Source: Labyrinthula sp. Ha
Lineage: Eukaryota > Sar > Bigyra > Labyrinthulida > Labyrinthulaceae
NCBI GenBank assembly: GCA_015227615.1
Contig: JAALGZ010000044.1
Coordinates: 235,123 to 299,122, forward strand
DNA length: 64,000 bases
Direction: 5' to 3'
Below the pieces are notes generated by a model that was given only the letters and a program-made list of their open reading frames with translations, did no database searches and had not been told where the DNA came from. Shown piece by piece: positions 1 to 10,859 of this stretch (the first letter of the stretch is position 1; the number at the start of each line of letters is the position of its first letter). The position numbers and the translations under genes are program-made.

Positions 1-600
1 TACACTAGCTTAGTTAAAATATTCTTGATTTTTTTTAAAATTGGTACTAATGGCTAGAGCTGAAAGGTTCTTACAATGATACTACTCTAAACTTAACTCA
101 GTATAACTTTTCCTATGCAATTCTAACTGTTCAATATTTTTGATAAAGAGTCAAAACATATGGGGAGGCACTAGAGCCAATTCTTCGCTGAACTCTAATT
201 CAGTGGAGTGTTTTCAGAAATTTATGGTATAGAATCAAGAATTATTGAGAAATATTTTAGATATATCTTAAGTTTTAGAGCTCTTGTAGTCTTTGATAAG
301 GATATTCCACAAACCGTGTCATTTTGTGTGTGTTGGGTTTCTTAATATCAACATGAAAGCTACCGGTATGACCTTAGCACAAACTTTATAGTATAATACT
401 ACAGTAAATTCATATTACTGGTAGAAAACCGGTAGCATTTCTATGCTGCTAAGAAACTACGGTGAGTTCACAAAAACGGTATGGTTAAGTTTGCGTAAAT
501 TAATAAATATATTGACTACAGTACTTAAATATATTAAATACCACATACTACTAACACAACAAACTCAAAACAAAAACAAATACAAATACAAAAGAAAAAA
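1..600. other. Upstream intergenic region and leader
   Basis: No convincing gene is seen. Two copies of ACCGGTA lie near 361 and 427. The last ~55 bases before the start codon at 601 form a CA/A-rich leader (runs such as AACAAACTCAAAACAAAAAC), a composition that recurs before other starts in this window and is probably the 5' untranslated leader. Confidence 0.4.
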
Positions 601-1971
601 ATGCAAAAACCACTTCTTTCTTTAACAGCAATCTCCACACTTACCTATTTTACTACCTATTTACACGAAGCATCTCCGACTCACCTTGAATCCTCTGAAA
701 AGCCAAAACAACTTGAAAAAGTAGTCGCAATATTTAGACACGGAGCTCGAACTCCTGTTTTTTCTTCTCCAACTTTGGAAAAACATCCTCTTCCTCTCTG
801 CTACTTTCTTAATCGTCCTCCTGGTCTTGCTTTTGATCATCATCCATATTTTTTTCAACCAATAAACGTAACTGAACTTCATACAAATAAACCTCGTCCT
901 TTTTCCCCAGTTGATTATCACCAATCTAAATCTCGTTTATTAGGTGGTTGCAGAAAAGGACAATTAACAGATTTAGGTGCTGAACAAGCAAATGAATTAG
1001 GAAAAATATTAAAAGATAAATATTTAAATATACTTAATATAAATGAAGAAAATATTTTAGATAATTTATATTCTAGAAGTACAAATGTAGCTCGTTGTGT
1101 TGCTACTTTAAGTGGAGTACTTGGTGGTTTAATTGGAGATGAAAAAAAAACAGTTGAAGTAAAAACAATGAAAACAAAAGAAGAAATAATGTATCCAAAT
1201 CATAGAAGGTGTAAAAGATTAAGATATTTTATTGCAAAAGGTAAAAAACATTTTAGACAACTTGTAAGAAGAAATACAAAGAATGAGTTTTCTTCTTTAT
1301 TTGAAGAAGTTGAAAAAGGTATTGGAAAAGAATTAGCAAAAGAATTAGTTCTTACAAGTCCAAAATTTGATTTTATACCTTTAAGAGATTGGGCAAGTTC
1401 AATATCTGCACATAAAAAATGGCTGGATGGAGTTGAGTTTGGAAATTTAGAATATGCTATGAAAGAACAAGTATTAAATAAGTTAAATAAAGCTGGCGTT
1501 GAACAAATTAGTGTATATTATGGAAAAGAAGTAAGTTTAGAATATGAAGAAAAAGAAAAAGAAAATTTTAGAGCAAGTATTGGTGAATTTGTTTCTGAAC
1601 TTGTTGAACATGTGGATTATGTAATTGAAGAAAAGAAAGAAAAAAGTATTTATGGATATGATAAAAAGTTTGCTTTATATTGTGGACATGATACAACAAT
1701 AGTGCCTTTATTATATACATTTGATATCTTTGATGGCGATTGGCCAGAATATTGTGCAAACATAATTATTGAAGTATGGAAAGGTGAAGAAGTTGAAGTA
1801 CGTATATTATATAATGGACAAGTAAAAAAAGTATTTAGCGAGAAAGAGTGGGAAAAGTTTGCAGAAATATTTGAAAAAGAAGTCGTAAGTATGGCTTGTA
1901 CACCATCTGATCATGAAATTGAGTTTTTGGAAGAGAATAAAAAGATTATGGAAGGTTCTATATTTGGTTGA
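601..1971 (+). CDS. Histidine acid phosphatase, ACP6 (lysophosphatidic acid phosphatase)-like
   Basis: An intact 456-residue protein of the histidine phosphatase superfamily, branch 2. The catalytic RHGARTP motif is at about residues 46-52 (nucleophilic His after the first Arg), and the second catalytic motif CGHDTT is at about 360-365. GGCRKGQLTDLG and LYSRSTNVARC match the conserved blocks of this family. The spacing and the YPNHRRC and PLLYTFDIFDGDWP segments resemble mitochondrial lysophosphatidic acid phosphatase type 6, which converts lysophosphatidate to monoacylglycerol. The N-terminal ~20 residues are hydrophobic (LLSLTAISTLTYFTTYL), so a signal or membrane anchor is likely. The start at 601 follows a CA-rich leader. 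It stands 87 bases upstream of EMG1 on the same strand and ends in TGA. Family assignment is secure; the exact substrate is inference. Confidence 0.85.
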   Translation: MQKPLLSLTAISTLTYFTTYLHEASPTHLESSEKPKQLEKVVAIFRHGARTPVFSSPTLEKHPLPLCYFLNRPPGLAFDHHPYFFQPINVTELHTNKPRPFSPVDYHQSKSRLLGGCRKGQLTDLGAEQANELGKILKDKYLNILNINEENILDNLYSRSTNVARCVATLSGVLGGLIGDEKKTVEVKTMKTKEEIMYPNHRRCKRLRYFIAKGKKHFRQLVRRNTKNEFSSLFEEVEKGIGKELAKELVLTSPKFDFIPLRDWASSISAHKKWLDGVEFGNLEYAMKEQVLNKLNKAGVEQISVYYGKEVSLEYEEKEKENFRASIGEFVSELVEHVDYVIEEKKEKSIYGYDKKFALYCGHDTTIVPLLYTFDIFDGDWPEYCANIIIEVWKGEEVEVRILYNGQVKKVFSEKEWEKFAEIFEKEVVSMACTPSDHEIEFLEENKKIMEGSIFG

Positions 1972-2058
1972 TATTCTTATATATTAAAACAAAATGATCG
2001 TTTTTATTTCGTATTTAATATGATTGGTTGATTGATTTGATTGGTTGAATAAAAAAGA

Positions 2059-2797
2059 ATGACAAAAAGAAATAAAATAAATGGAGATCCAGATGAAAAA
2101 AATTCATCAAAGAAACAAAAATTAGAATATGGAAAGCATAGAGAAGTAATTGTAATCCTTGAAGAAGCAACATTAGAAACAGTTAAAACATCTAAAGTAT
2201 ATTTTCTTTGAATTCTTAAGTCTTTAGGGTAAGTTTGAGTTACTTAATTGTGATGACCACTTATATTTACATAAAAAATTGAATAAAAAACCAGAAAATT
2301 CAAGACCAGATATAACTCATCAAATACTTTTAACTTTATTAGATTCACCTTTAAATAAAAGTGGATATTTAAAAATATTTGTAAGAACAAATAATAATAT
2401 ATGTTTTACAGTAAGTAACAAAATACGTATTCCAAGAACTTTTAAACGTTTTTCTGGTTTAATAACACAACTTTTACATAAATTAAAAATACAACCAATA
2501 GAAGAAAATTCAGAACCACTTATGAAAATAATAAAATCACCTATTCATAAACATCTTCCACCTAATAGTATTGTATTTAGTACAACTATGAAAGGTGAAT
2601 TAGTTGAAATAGATACTTTTGTTAAAGAATTGAATGATAAGAAACCATATGTATTTATATTTGGTGCTTTTGCACATGGCTTTTTATCACCTAATTATTC
2701 ACATAAAGATATATCTTTAAGTGAATATCCTTTGTCAGCTGCATATGCTGTAAGTAGATTAACAAACGCATTTGAAAAAAAGTGGAATATTTTATAA
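2059..2797 (+). CDS. EMG1: rRNA small-subunit pseudouridine N1-methyltransferase EMG1/NEP1 (two exons)
   Basis: Two exons, 2059-2196 and 2228-2797, give a 235-residue protein when a 31-nt intron is removed. Exon 1 carries EVIVILEEATLETVK. Exon 2 resumes with GKFELLNCDDH and then RPDITHQ, LLDSPLNKSG, IRIPRTFKRFSGL, FGAFAHG and LSEYPLSAAYA, all diagnostic of the SPOUT-fold Nep1 family. In other eukaryotes the protein methylates the hypermodified pseudouridine of 18S rRNA and is needed for 40S assembly in the nucleolus. The intron is supported because it restores the frame and the conserved block spanning the junction. The stop codon TAA abuts, with no spacer, the stop codon of the convergent gene on the other strand. 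The start position is inferred from the first ATG in frame after a short spacer; it could be off by a base or two. Confidence 0.9.
2197..2227 (+). other. 31-nt spliceosomal intron in EMG1
   Basis: GTATAT donor, T-rich body and TTTAG acceptor, phase 0. Unspliced, the frame hits TGA at once; spliced, the conserved EMG1 block reads through. Length and sequence match the other tiny introns in this window. Confidence 0.8.
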
Positions 2798-4625
2798 TTA
2801 TTTTCTTAATAAAGCTTCTTTTCTCATTTTAAAATCTACACCAATAAACCTTTCAGGTATTTCAACATTTCCTCTTTCTCTTGTATCTCGAAGTACATCT
2901 GGTAAATATCTATTTATTGGATCTATATCCCATAATACATATTCATTTATTGAATAACTATTTCTCCATCCAGTTTGATTCATACAACTATATGAAAACC
3001 TTCTTTCTTTATCTCCTTCAATTAAACTTTTTCTTTGCATAACCATTAAACTAAATATTGCATCCATAGCTCCATGAAAACCTCTATTTGAACCTAATCC
3101 TTGTGGCCAAAAAGGTTCAAATAAAGTATCTCCAATAGGAAATACAGGTATACTATTATTAGAAGGTATACTTTCTACTTGTACTTTATTTTCTTTCATA
3201 GTTAAAAATATATGTGGATTAACTGCACGTGCACGAGCACTAAAATCAAATAATTGAACTGGATTTTTCTTAGTAAAAGAACAAGTTTCCGGAATTCCAA
3301 CAGCAGAAGATATTTTTCTAGCAAGTTTAAATAAGTTTTCAGTTTTTACATTAGACTTATCCAAAACAGGAGAATAATGTGCAGATGTAATAATATTATT
3401 CTTCACAAGTGAAGATAAAGATATTGTAATAACAATATAATGTGTTGAACCACGTAAATATTCCATATTTTCACAACTAATAAACTCATTTAAAGCCTAA
3501 AAAAATAATAAAAAATATATAAAAAATATATACTTTAAGTGGTGAACTTCTCCAATCTGCATTTATTTTAGATACATTAAACTCTCTTAGTTTTTTTTCT
3601 ATTTTATTTTTATCATTATATTCTAAATTTATAACTAAACCAATAGCTTGACTAAATTTATCAACAACTTTATCAAAACCAAGTTTTCTTGAAGTTGAGC
3701 TCCATTCACCTTCTGCTAAAATAAGTGCATCAAATTCAATACAACTTAAAGCTATCTTTCTTTTACCTAAAGAAGTTCTTTTTAATTCTAATAAACCAAA
3801 GTTTTCATCATAAAAACCAACTTGTTCATTATCTAAATCAACAATATTATGTGATATAAATAAACTTTCATCTACTTTTGGTGAAAAACGCATATTACAC
3901 TTAAAAGTAATATCATAATTTTCTTTATGATCTACTTTAAAAGAAAGTGGATCAACTTGTTCATCAAGCATTTGTTTTTGTATATCCTCATTCATACCAA
4001 TACAAACTACTGAATATTTTCCATTTTCTAAAGGTAAACGAATATTTGATAATTCATATCCATATTTTATTCTTCCACCTAGTAAAAGAAAAGTTTTTAA
4101 TAAACAAAGTTGTATTTCTCTTGTACCCATATGTAATTTTGAATTTTTATCTACATCTTTCGTTTTTAATCTAGGATAAAAATATTTTGCACCTAAATCA
4201 ACTAAACTATTCATAGTTTGTTCCCATAGAGTTAAAATATTTACTCTACTAAATTCCATTCTTTTTTCTATTATAGTAACTTTATTACCTAATAGTAAAC
4301 ATTCTACAGCAGCTTTAAAACCACATGGACCAGCACCAGAAACAATAATATGTTCATTACTATTTAATTGACTTCCTTCAAGAGAAGTATTTAAGTAATT
4401 TTCAACTGTTTTTTTTCTTTTTGATATTTCAGAATTTAGAACTTTAAAAATCTGTTTTTGACGAAAAGACAGGTATTGTGGAAGTTGTGTACTAAGAATA
4501 GTATAACGAGGTAGACCAAGTATATCTTGAGAATTTGTGAGTTCTACAAGAGTTTCAAATGTAGATACTACATCTTTTGCTGTATTTGCTGATAGAAATG
4601 CTTCATAACTTTGTCTCTGCGTCAT
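2798..4625 (-). CDS. MICAL-like FAD-dependent monooxygenase (two exons)
   Basis: Exons 4625-3534 and 3496-2798 join over a 37-nt phase-0 intron to a 596-residue protein. The dinucleotide-binding GAGPCGFKAA motif is near residue 97, followed by EKRMEFSRVNILTLW, the hallmark of the MICAL flavoprotein domain. The second FAD motif is GDTLFEPFWPQGLGSNRG, followed by the INRYLPDV element that matches the end of the MICAL monooxygenase domain. In animals this domain oxidises actin methionines with NADPH and depolymerises filaments. Here there is no calponin-homology, LIM or C-terminal helical domain, so it is a stand-alone enzyme and its substrate is unknown. The start ATG follows an ACAAACAAAATAAACACAAAA-type leader. 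The stop abuts the EMG1 stop. Downstream motifs upstream of the start are listed separately. Confidence 0.82.
3497..3533 (-). other. 37-nt intron in the MICAL-like gene
   Basis: On the minus strand it begins GTATATATT and ends TTTTTTAG, almost pure A/T, phase 0. Removal fuses two open frames (364 and 233 codons) that each match the same family. Confidence 0.85.
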
Positions 4626-4660
4626 TTTTGTGTTTATTTTGTTTGTAGAATTTCTAAATG

Positions 4661-4738
4661 TATATTTTGGGCAATTAAATATTTGGGATTAAACTGGTAT
4701 TTTTCATTATTTTCCGCAAAAAGTTATATTTTCCGCAA
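4661..4738 (-). promoter_or_regulatory. Candidate promoter elements of the MICAL-like gene
   Basis: Two exact copies of ATTTTCCGCAA lie at 4709-4719 and 4728-4738, 19 bp apart, in a region poor in CG. A TTTTGGGCAATTAAA motif lies at 4665-4679. All are within ~120 bp upstream of the start codon at 4625. The 19-bp spacing is close to two helical turns, as for paired binding sites. No factor is identified. Confidence 0.4.
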
Positions 4739-4739
4739 T

Positions 4740-7700
4740 ATAAAAAATACACATTTTTGACAAATAATTAAAATAGACATTCTTTATTTTATAATATTTT
4801 AAATGATATTATTTATTATAGAATTGTTTATTTTGATATTGTATAAATAATAATATAATATAATAAAAATACATATTTCCTTCAAAATTTGTTATTTCCC
4901 AATAAATACAAAAAGATAAAGATTCATATCTTTCAGTCCTTCATAATCCAGTTACCTAATACTCTGGTCTCTTTACTCGTACACAACATTGCTTGTGAAC
5001 CTCTGTAGATAGCTAGGTACTAAGTCTAATTATAAACTAAGCATAAAGAGGTTAAGACGTTCTTCAATGGCTTAGGTCGACTCCTAACTGCATATTTCTC
5101 TTTTTTTTACTTTGCATTTTGAACAACGTCACTTTTTAAAGCTTAGTTTCATATTCAAAAAGCTATTTCAACACTCTACAAAATTACAAGACTGTCTGTG
5201 TGTTCATTTTTGTACGGGGTATTAGTTAATAAGTATGTTGCATACCTCAGTATAACACTGGCGAACAAAGATATGAACTTGTAAACCTTGGTTTAGCTCT
5301 CATGCTCAGCGGCAAATATCGGGATAAAGTTTTGTATTGTTTCGCTAACCGTTATTACCATAAAGGAATCTTTGATGGATCGTGACATGAACGGTAGTAA
5401 TGGTAAGAAAAATAGCACGCTGATTCTTGGAGGTCCAAGAATCTTTTCCTGATTTAATATTTTTTTAAGAATCGTGGCTCGATAATGTATTGTATCCCCT
5501 TACTCGCTCCAACCACCATCACTTGAAAGTTTTTAGATGTGCAAATCTTGTGATTACTGTGGCTAACCAACAAACTGAACTGGCTTCAACACACCTTGAA
5601 AAAGATTAATAAAGAATAAATACCTACCCAGAGTACTTGTTGAAGACAATTTTAAAGAATGTTTTCCACTATTTGCGCAAAACAGAAAAGTGCCAAGATA
5701 CAGAGAACACTTAAGTGACAGCAAAATTTCGCATCATTATTCGTCAAGAAATGCCTCTTTCGCGACTTAAACTTAGTTTCACAGATCCTAAAACACAACT
5801 GCAGAGTGCTCTCTGTAAAACTTTTGAAATGCAATGAAGCACATTGTTTAAGCTGAACTTAAATTTTAGAACCAATCAATATTCATTTGCGGTAGCGGAA
5901 GCCCTGTAGAGCCATTATATAGAAATTCTTGTACCTCAGCTACAACTTATTTCATGGAAACTTAAATGGATCTTTGGAACACTAGCTGCAAGAGCTCCTA
6001 AAATGCAATTAACTGTGTAGTGTAAATTAGACTTAACTTTCTCAAATAAGCAGTGTCGGCTCTAAAAACTATTTTCAACTTTAGGTTCTCAATACAGAGG
6101 AAAGAAAATATGTCAGAACAAATCTCTATGTTCAGAATGAACGTGACGACATAGATGAGCCTATGAAACCTTTTAAAGTTACCTTTTGGGTTCTTTAACC
6201 TATTGACTCAGGTTTCCACCTTTTCTAATAATGAAAATATATTGTTTAATAATTCCCAACTCCGCTTTACCTACAACAAACAATCTGTATCCAGCTTAAT
6301 GGAGACTTGACACTGAAAATATTACAAGTATATCGAAAACCTCTACTTTGACATTAAAATAACTCAGTTAACCAATTTTTTGCACTTTGGAATCAAACTT
6401 GGCATTTATAGCAAGAGTCCAAAGTAATTGGCAAGCTCAGGTGGGCAAAAACTCCAAAAATATGAAATTAGCTCTAAATTTCCTACATTCATAGCTTGGT
6501 TTGTTGCTAAATGAAAAACCTCACTAATTATAATGATGTTTCTTTTTTCACTGAAAAAACTGCTGTTTAAATTTCATATGGTTTTAATTTCAAGTAGGAA
6601 GAGAAAGTTTCAAGTTTGGTGTATCACACAAAATATTAGAATATGCCGCTATTTATTCTACTTATCATATGTTCCAATAAGTTACCGTTAATTCATATTG
6701 CCAATAAATCCTGAGTTATGCTTAGCGGTAATATATGTAAACGTTTTTTAGAAAAATTTAGCATTACCTATCATTAATCAAAATTAGATAATTAGCCATA
6801 CGACGCCAATTTCATGCTTATCTGTTCACTATGCTAATTCTCACAAAACATCAGAAAAAAGCAAAAAGTTATTACAGATAAGCAAAGAGCTTTTAACAGA
6901 AGTAGACGCTCTTGTTCCACTTGACAAAGAGGTTTCTGATTTTTTCCTTATTACTTTCCCTGTTATTTCTATAGAAAATGAGCTTGAAAATCTTATCTTT
7001 GTGTTGAAGCTTCAGGGCACGCCCACAGCTCAGACTCTGTGGGGGAGATAAAGCAAAAGGAGTCATTTCCAAATTCATATATTCATAAATACAGACTCTG
7101 GAGACAAAGCCAATTCATTTTTTGGTTATCTGCTTTTGTATCAAGTCCTTATCTTAATTTCCCAAGCTACTTGTATCAAACTTGGAAATTTGGCTACGGG
7201 ACTGTGATAACTTCAACTAAACACGAGGGTATTGCACGTCATTTTAAAGTCCCAGGCCTAGCTTGCACATGACTCAGCGAAATCAAACTGATAGAGCACC
7301 AGCCTGGCAGAGCACATAACTTTTAGTTTTTCCTTTTTTGGTTTCAACATAGTTTTCTATGATCTAGAAATGGTCGCGCACATGAACATAAGACGCTTCA
7401 AGAAGGTAATCAAGTCCTTCCATTGCCTTTTCAACAGTGTCCATTGCCAGGTAAACAGAGACATGACACTAAATAATATGTCCCATATGGTGAACTGGAA
7501 CATAATGTAACCATCTAAGGCAACTCATATGTTCTATATTTGCTTAAACTAATAATCATTTCTTTTAGGAATTTTCATTTTAAGGTTATGCTCTGTTCAT
7601 ACTTTAAGTTGGAGATCAACGAAATGGCAGCGAGGGGGAAAAGAATGTATTCTCACGATGATAAAAGGAGGTTTATTAAAGTACTAAATCTTACCAGGCT

Positions 7701-8370
7701 TAAATACAACAGTTTATTTCTCATTGGAGATCTTGTGTTACTAACCGACTCTACTAAATCAGTCATACTCTTAGTAGAAGAAAATATTAAAATGCTCTTG
7801 TGCAGGTGATGACCTTTTTCTATAAAAGATCACCTTGTAGCAAGCTTAAGCACTGGTACTCAAGCACTTAACCATCACGGATGTATGTTACAGATCAAGA
7901 AGCTAACTTACTTTTAGCTAGAATCAATTATATACTGGGATCTATTTCTTGCTTTAATATGACCGGTGTATCCTAGGTACTTGAGTTTACTGTTTTCTTG
8001 GACTAGAGTGTTGTTTTCAAAATATGGCAATACCCAGCGATTCTGGCTTCATAATTTTGCTAGAATTTTACTTTACTTTCCTCATCAATTTTATTCAAAA
8101 CTGTTTTTTGATAATAAAGCTTAGATTCACGACTTCATTGTAACTCCGTTAAAATGAACAAGCACCTACTTAAGCAAAGCATTGAGGGGGATCTTTTGAA
8201 AAAGAAATTTGTAGTAACCTCACTCTTAATAGAGAGGTTCCTCTACAGGAAATGAGATGTTCGATGATCAAAGCTTCTGATTGTAACTGACATTCTCGGT
8301 TTTGCTCTAACATAGTCATTATTTAGAAAATTATATACACAATTTTGTACTGGAAATTAATTCCCAGATT
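4740..8370. other. Gene desert
   Basis: About 3.6 kb with no open frame showing a recognisable domain on either strand. Short open frames here have random-looking composition and no leader. I see no RNA gene. Confidence 0.5.
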
Positions 8371-8375
8371 CTTGG

Positions 8376-8440
8376 ACATGATCCAACTATCATAGTTCCA
8401 TTATTACTATATGTGACGATTTATAACATTCAATACAAAT
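8376..8440 (+). pseudogene. Possible relic of a histidine acid phosphatase
   Basis: One frame reads GHDPTIIVPLLLY, close to the CGHDTTIVPLLYTF catalytic block of the intact phosphatase at 601-1971, but shows one extra residue and no supporting flanks. No RHG motif is seen upstream. It may be the last trace of a decayed paralogue, or chance. Confidence 0.25.
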
Positions 8441-8449
8441 TAAAACCAA

Positions 8450-10780
8450 AGCACAGGTGAATTGAAGATTAAGGTAAGGCCTTTCCTAAAATTCAAGATT
8501 ATCAGCAGTATGCAATTTGATTGTGTTGGTCCAGATCTAGGGTGAATACTAGACATAGTGCTGACTTTGAACATCAGTACGTATTACATGACATCTCCTT
8601 TCAAACAACCAAGGGCAGCTCTCTATATTATGCGAGCAAAATGAAACATGAATTTTCTTTGTTACGATATATTTTTAGTGCCAAAGAGGTTTAATTATGG
8701 ATTGTGTTGGGAATGCCCCAAATATGGTTGTTGTAGTATTAACCGCCTTGATTAACGTCAAACTATTCAATGTATCATCAACTTTTACGTACTCTGTTTT
8801 GTTCATGTGAAAATCAATCACGACTCCTGTTCAAAAAGTGTCAATTTTCTAGACGTTAATTCTAATTTCAACCCTATATGTTGATAAGATCTCTCGAAAT
8901 TAACTTTTCTTACACCTACTACTTTATTACTTTTTCCCAAAATGTCTTCACTGCAAATGGTTGGGCCAAATTTAAATGAATGAATAAAAGTTTTGCTAAA
9001 TATGTTATAGCTGGGAGTAGAGAAACAAAATGGAATTTGTTTATTAAAAAAAAGTTCGTACTTTTTTGCCCCTGATTTCTCATTGTGTACATAAAAAACA
9101 TCTTCTAGTATGCTTATAGATTCAATGGATAACCCGAACCAACCCTCCCAAAAATGGTCTACCTAGCAATTTCCGGCCACAGTTTTACACATATCGTAAC
9201 ACCAAAGAAACGAATAGATGCAGAACCTCGTTCACACCAAAGGTCCTGGATCCCGAGAGCAAATATTTTACATTTAAAAAAAGTTATTTGGAAGAATTGG
9301 GCTGAGCACATATTAGGAACTCGTTTCTTTGTCTTATTTCTTGTTTCTTTATTTATATTTCATAACGCATAGAGATCCAAACTCTGCTTACAAAAGTCAT
9401 CAGGATACACTCTATGTTTTTCTATTTGCAACCGCATTATTAGTTCACAGTTGCCCAAATCTCATGGTTTTGTTTCCGTTTTTTCACAGCAGCTTTTCGG
9501 TTCTTGGTTATTAGCTAGTTTTTGTGCGATTGTCTAGCTCTTTTCAAGTTTATCCCAGTGACCAATTTCTTGGTATCCGAGATACATTCTTAAATCTGGT
9601 TAGAAATAGAAAAGGCTTATCAAAAAAGTACAGGTATAAAAAAAATGTTTGCTCATAGAAATACAAAAAGGAATTAAGCTAAGCACAGACATTATTTCAA
9701 TAGTAGTACGTGTTGGACATATAAAAAATGCAGACGAGTGAACATTTTGTAACTATTTTGTGACTTCCTTGATATAATCTTGATGGCGCTGAATATATGA
9801 AAAAATTAATGATATAGTAAAAGTAAGATAAAAGAATGTGCTCTAATTTCATAGACCAAATCCCTGTCAGCAACTGATTCTTTGGCACAATATTCTAGAA
9901 AGATAATTCTTACCCGACAGGGGCTCTTTACTAAGGGTTCTGTAGGATATGTAGTTCAAGAATTCTCTTGCACTAAGAATAAAGATTTGTTGCAGTGGAA
10001 GCTGTATATTCCAATATCAATTAAAATGAGAGCTGACACCATATAGATTCTGGATTAAAGTTTAGCTTTTCTTAGTTGGGCAACATTTTTATCTGCAATA
10101 TGTTTGCAATAGAACTAATTTTAGCTTGTCCTAATTTAAGTTTCTTTCTTCCGCCGTTGGACCGATGATACCTATCCCTGCATGCTTTATAACAAGTTAC
10201 CCGTATCTAGCTATTTTATATTAATTGTATTTTCTATGAGAAATACTACTTAATAAATTTTAGTAAAAAATCCGGTCGATTTTTGTGGCCGCTTCATAGT
10301 TAGTATGCATAAATGCGGATTCCCGGTTTCTAGTAGACGTGGGAGGTGTTTTCTAACCATGTTTAGCTTTCGTTACATTCCCTTCAGACACAAAATTCCG
10401 TAAGTTCTCATAGTTGCTAGAGGGTCGTGTTCTTGTAAAATTTGCACTTCTTGAAATACTTGTTATAATTGCCCAAAAACTTTATTGCAGCGAGAAAGAA
10501 AGGTGTTTTGCTCGTGATGTATATATTTGATGGAATATAGTAAGCCTCGCCAGTTGTGGCCAGAATTGCCTTTGGATAACTTCTATCAGTTAACTTTAGA
10601 GTTAACAGAAGAAATGACAAAGGTTCTTTCTGAGACTAGCTTGTATCAAATCGGTACTTCAAGGGGCTTCCAGACTTCACGATTTGATGAAAAGCAAGTG
10701 TTAAAGTATTCACACTTAGCGTCGGCAGCCCTCTCTAGTAAAAACTCTCTACAAAATAAGAATCACACATGAACATCCGT
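8450..10780. other. Gene desert
   Basis: No domain is recognised. One open frame at 10527-10772 (plus) has a coding-like composition (LWPELPLDNFYQLTLELTEE) but no homology I can name. It lies just before the decayed non-LTR element and may be a fragment of it or of the insertion target. Confidence 0.35.
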
Positions 10781-10859
10781 TCTTATTGATATACTTCAAG
10801 AAATTAGAAAAAAAAGGTGTTAAAAGTTTGAAAAAACAAACGAAAATACTAGCCAGAGC

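Noticed and set aside
443-625. Open frame overlapping the phosphatase start
   Set aside because: Low-complexity Lys/Tyr/Asn translation of the CA-rich leader.
661-924. Minus-strand open frame within the phosphatase gene
   Set aside because: Antisense shadow of a protein with conserved catalytic motifs.
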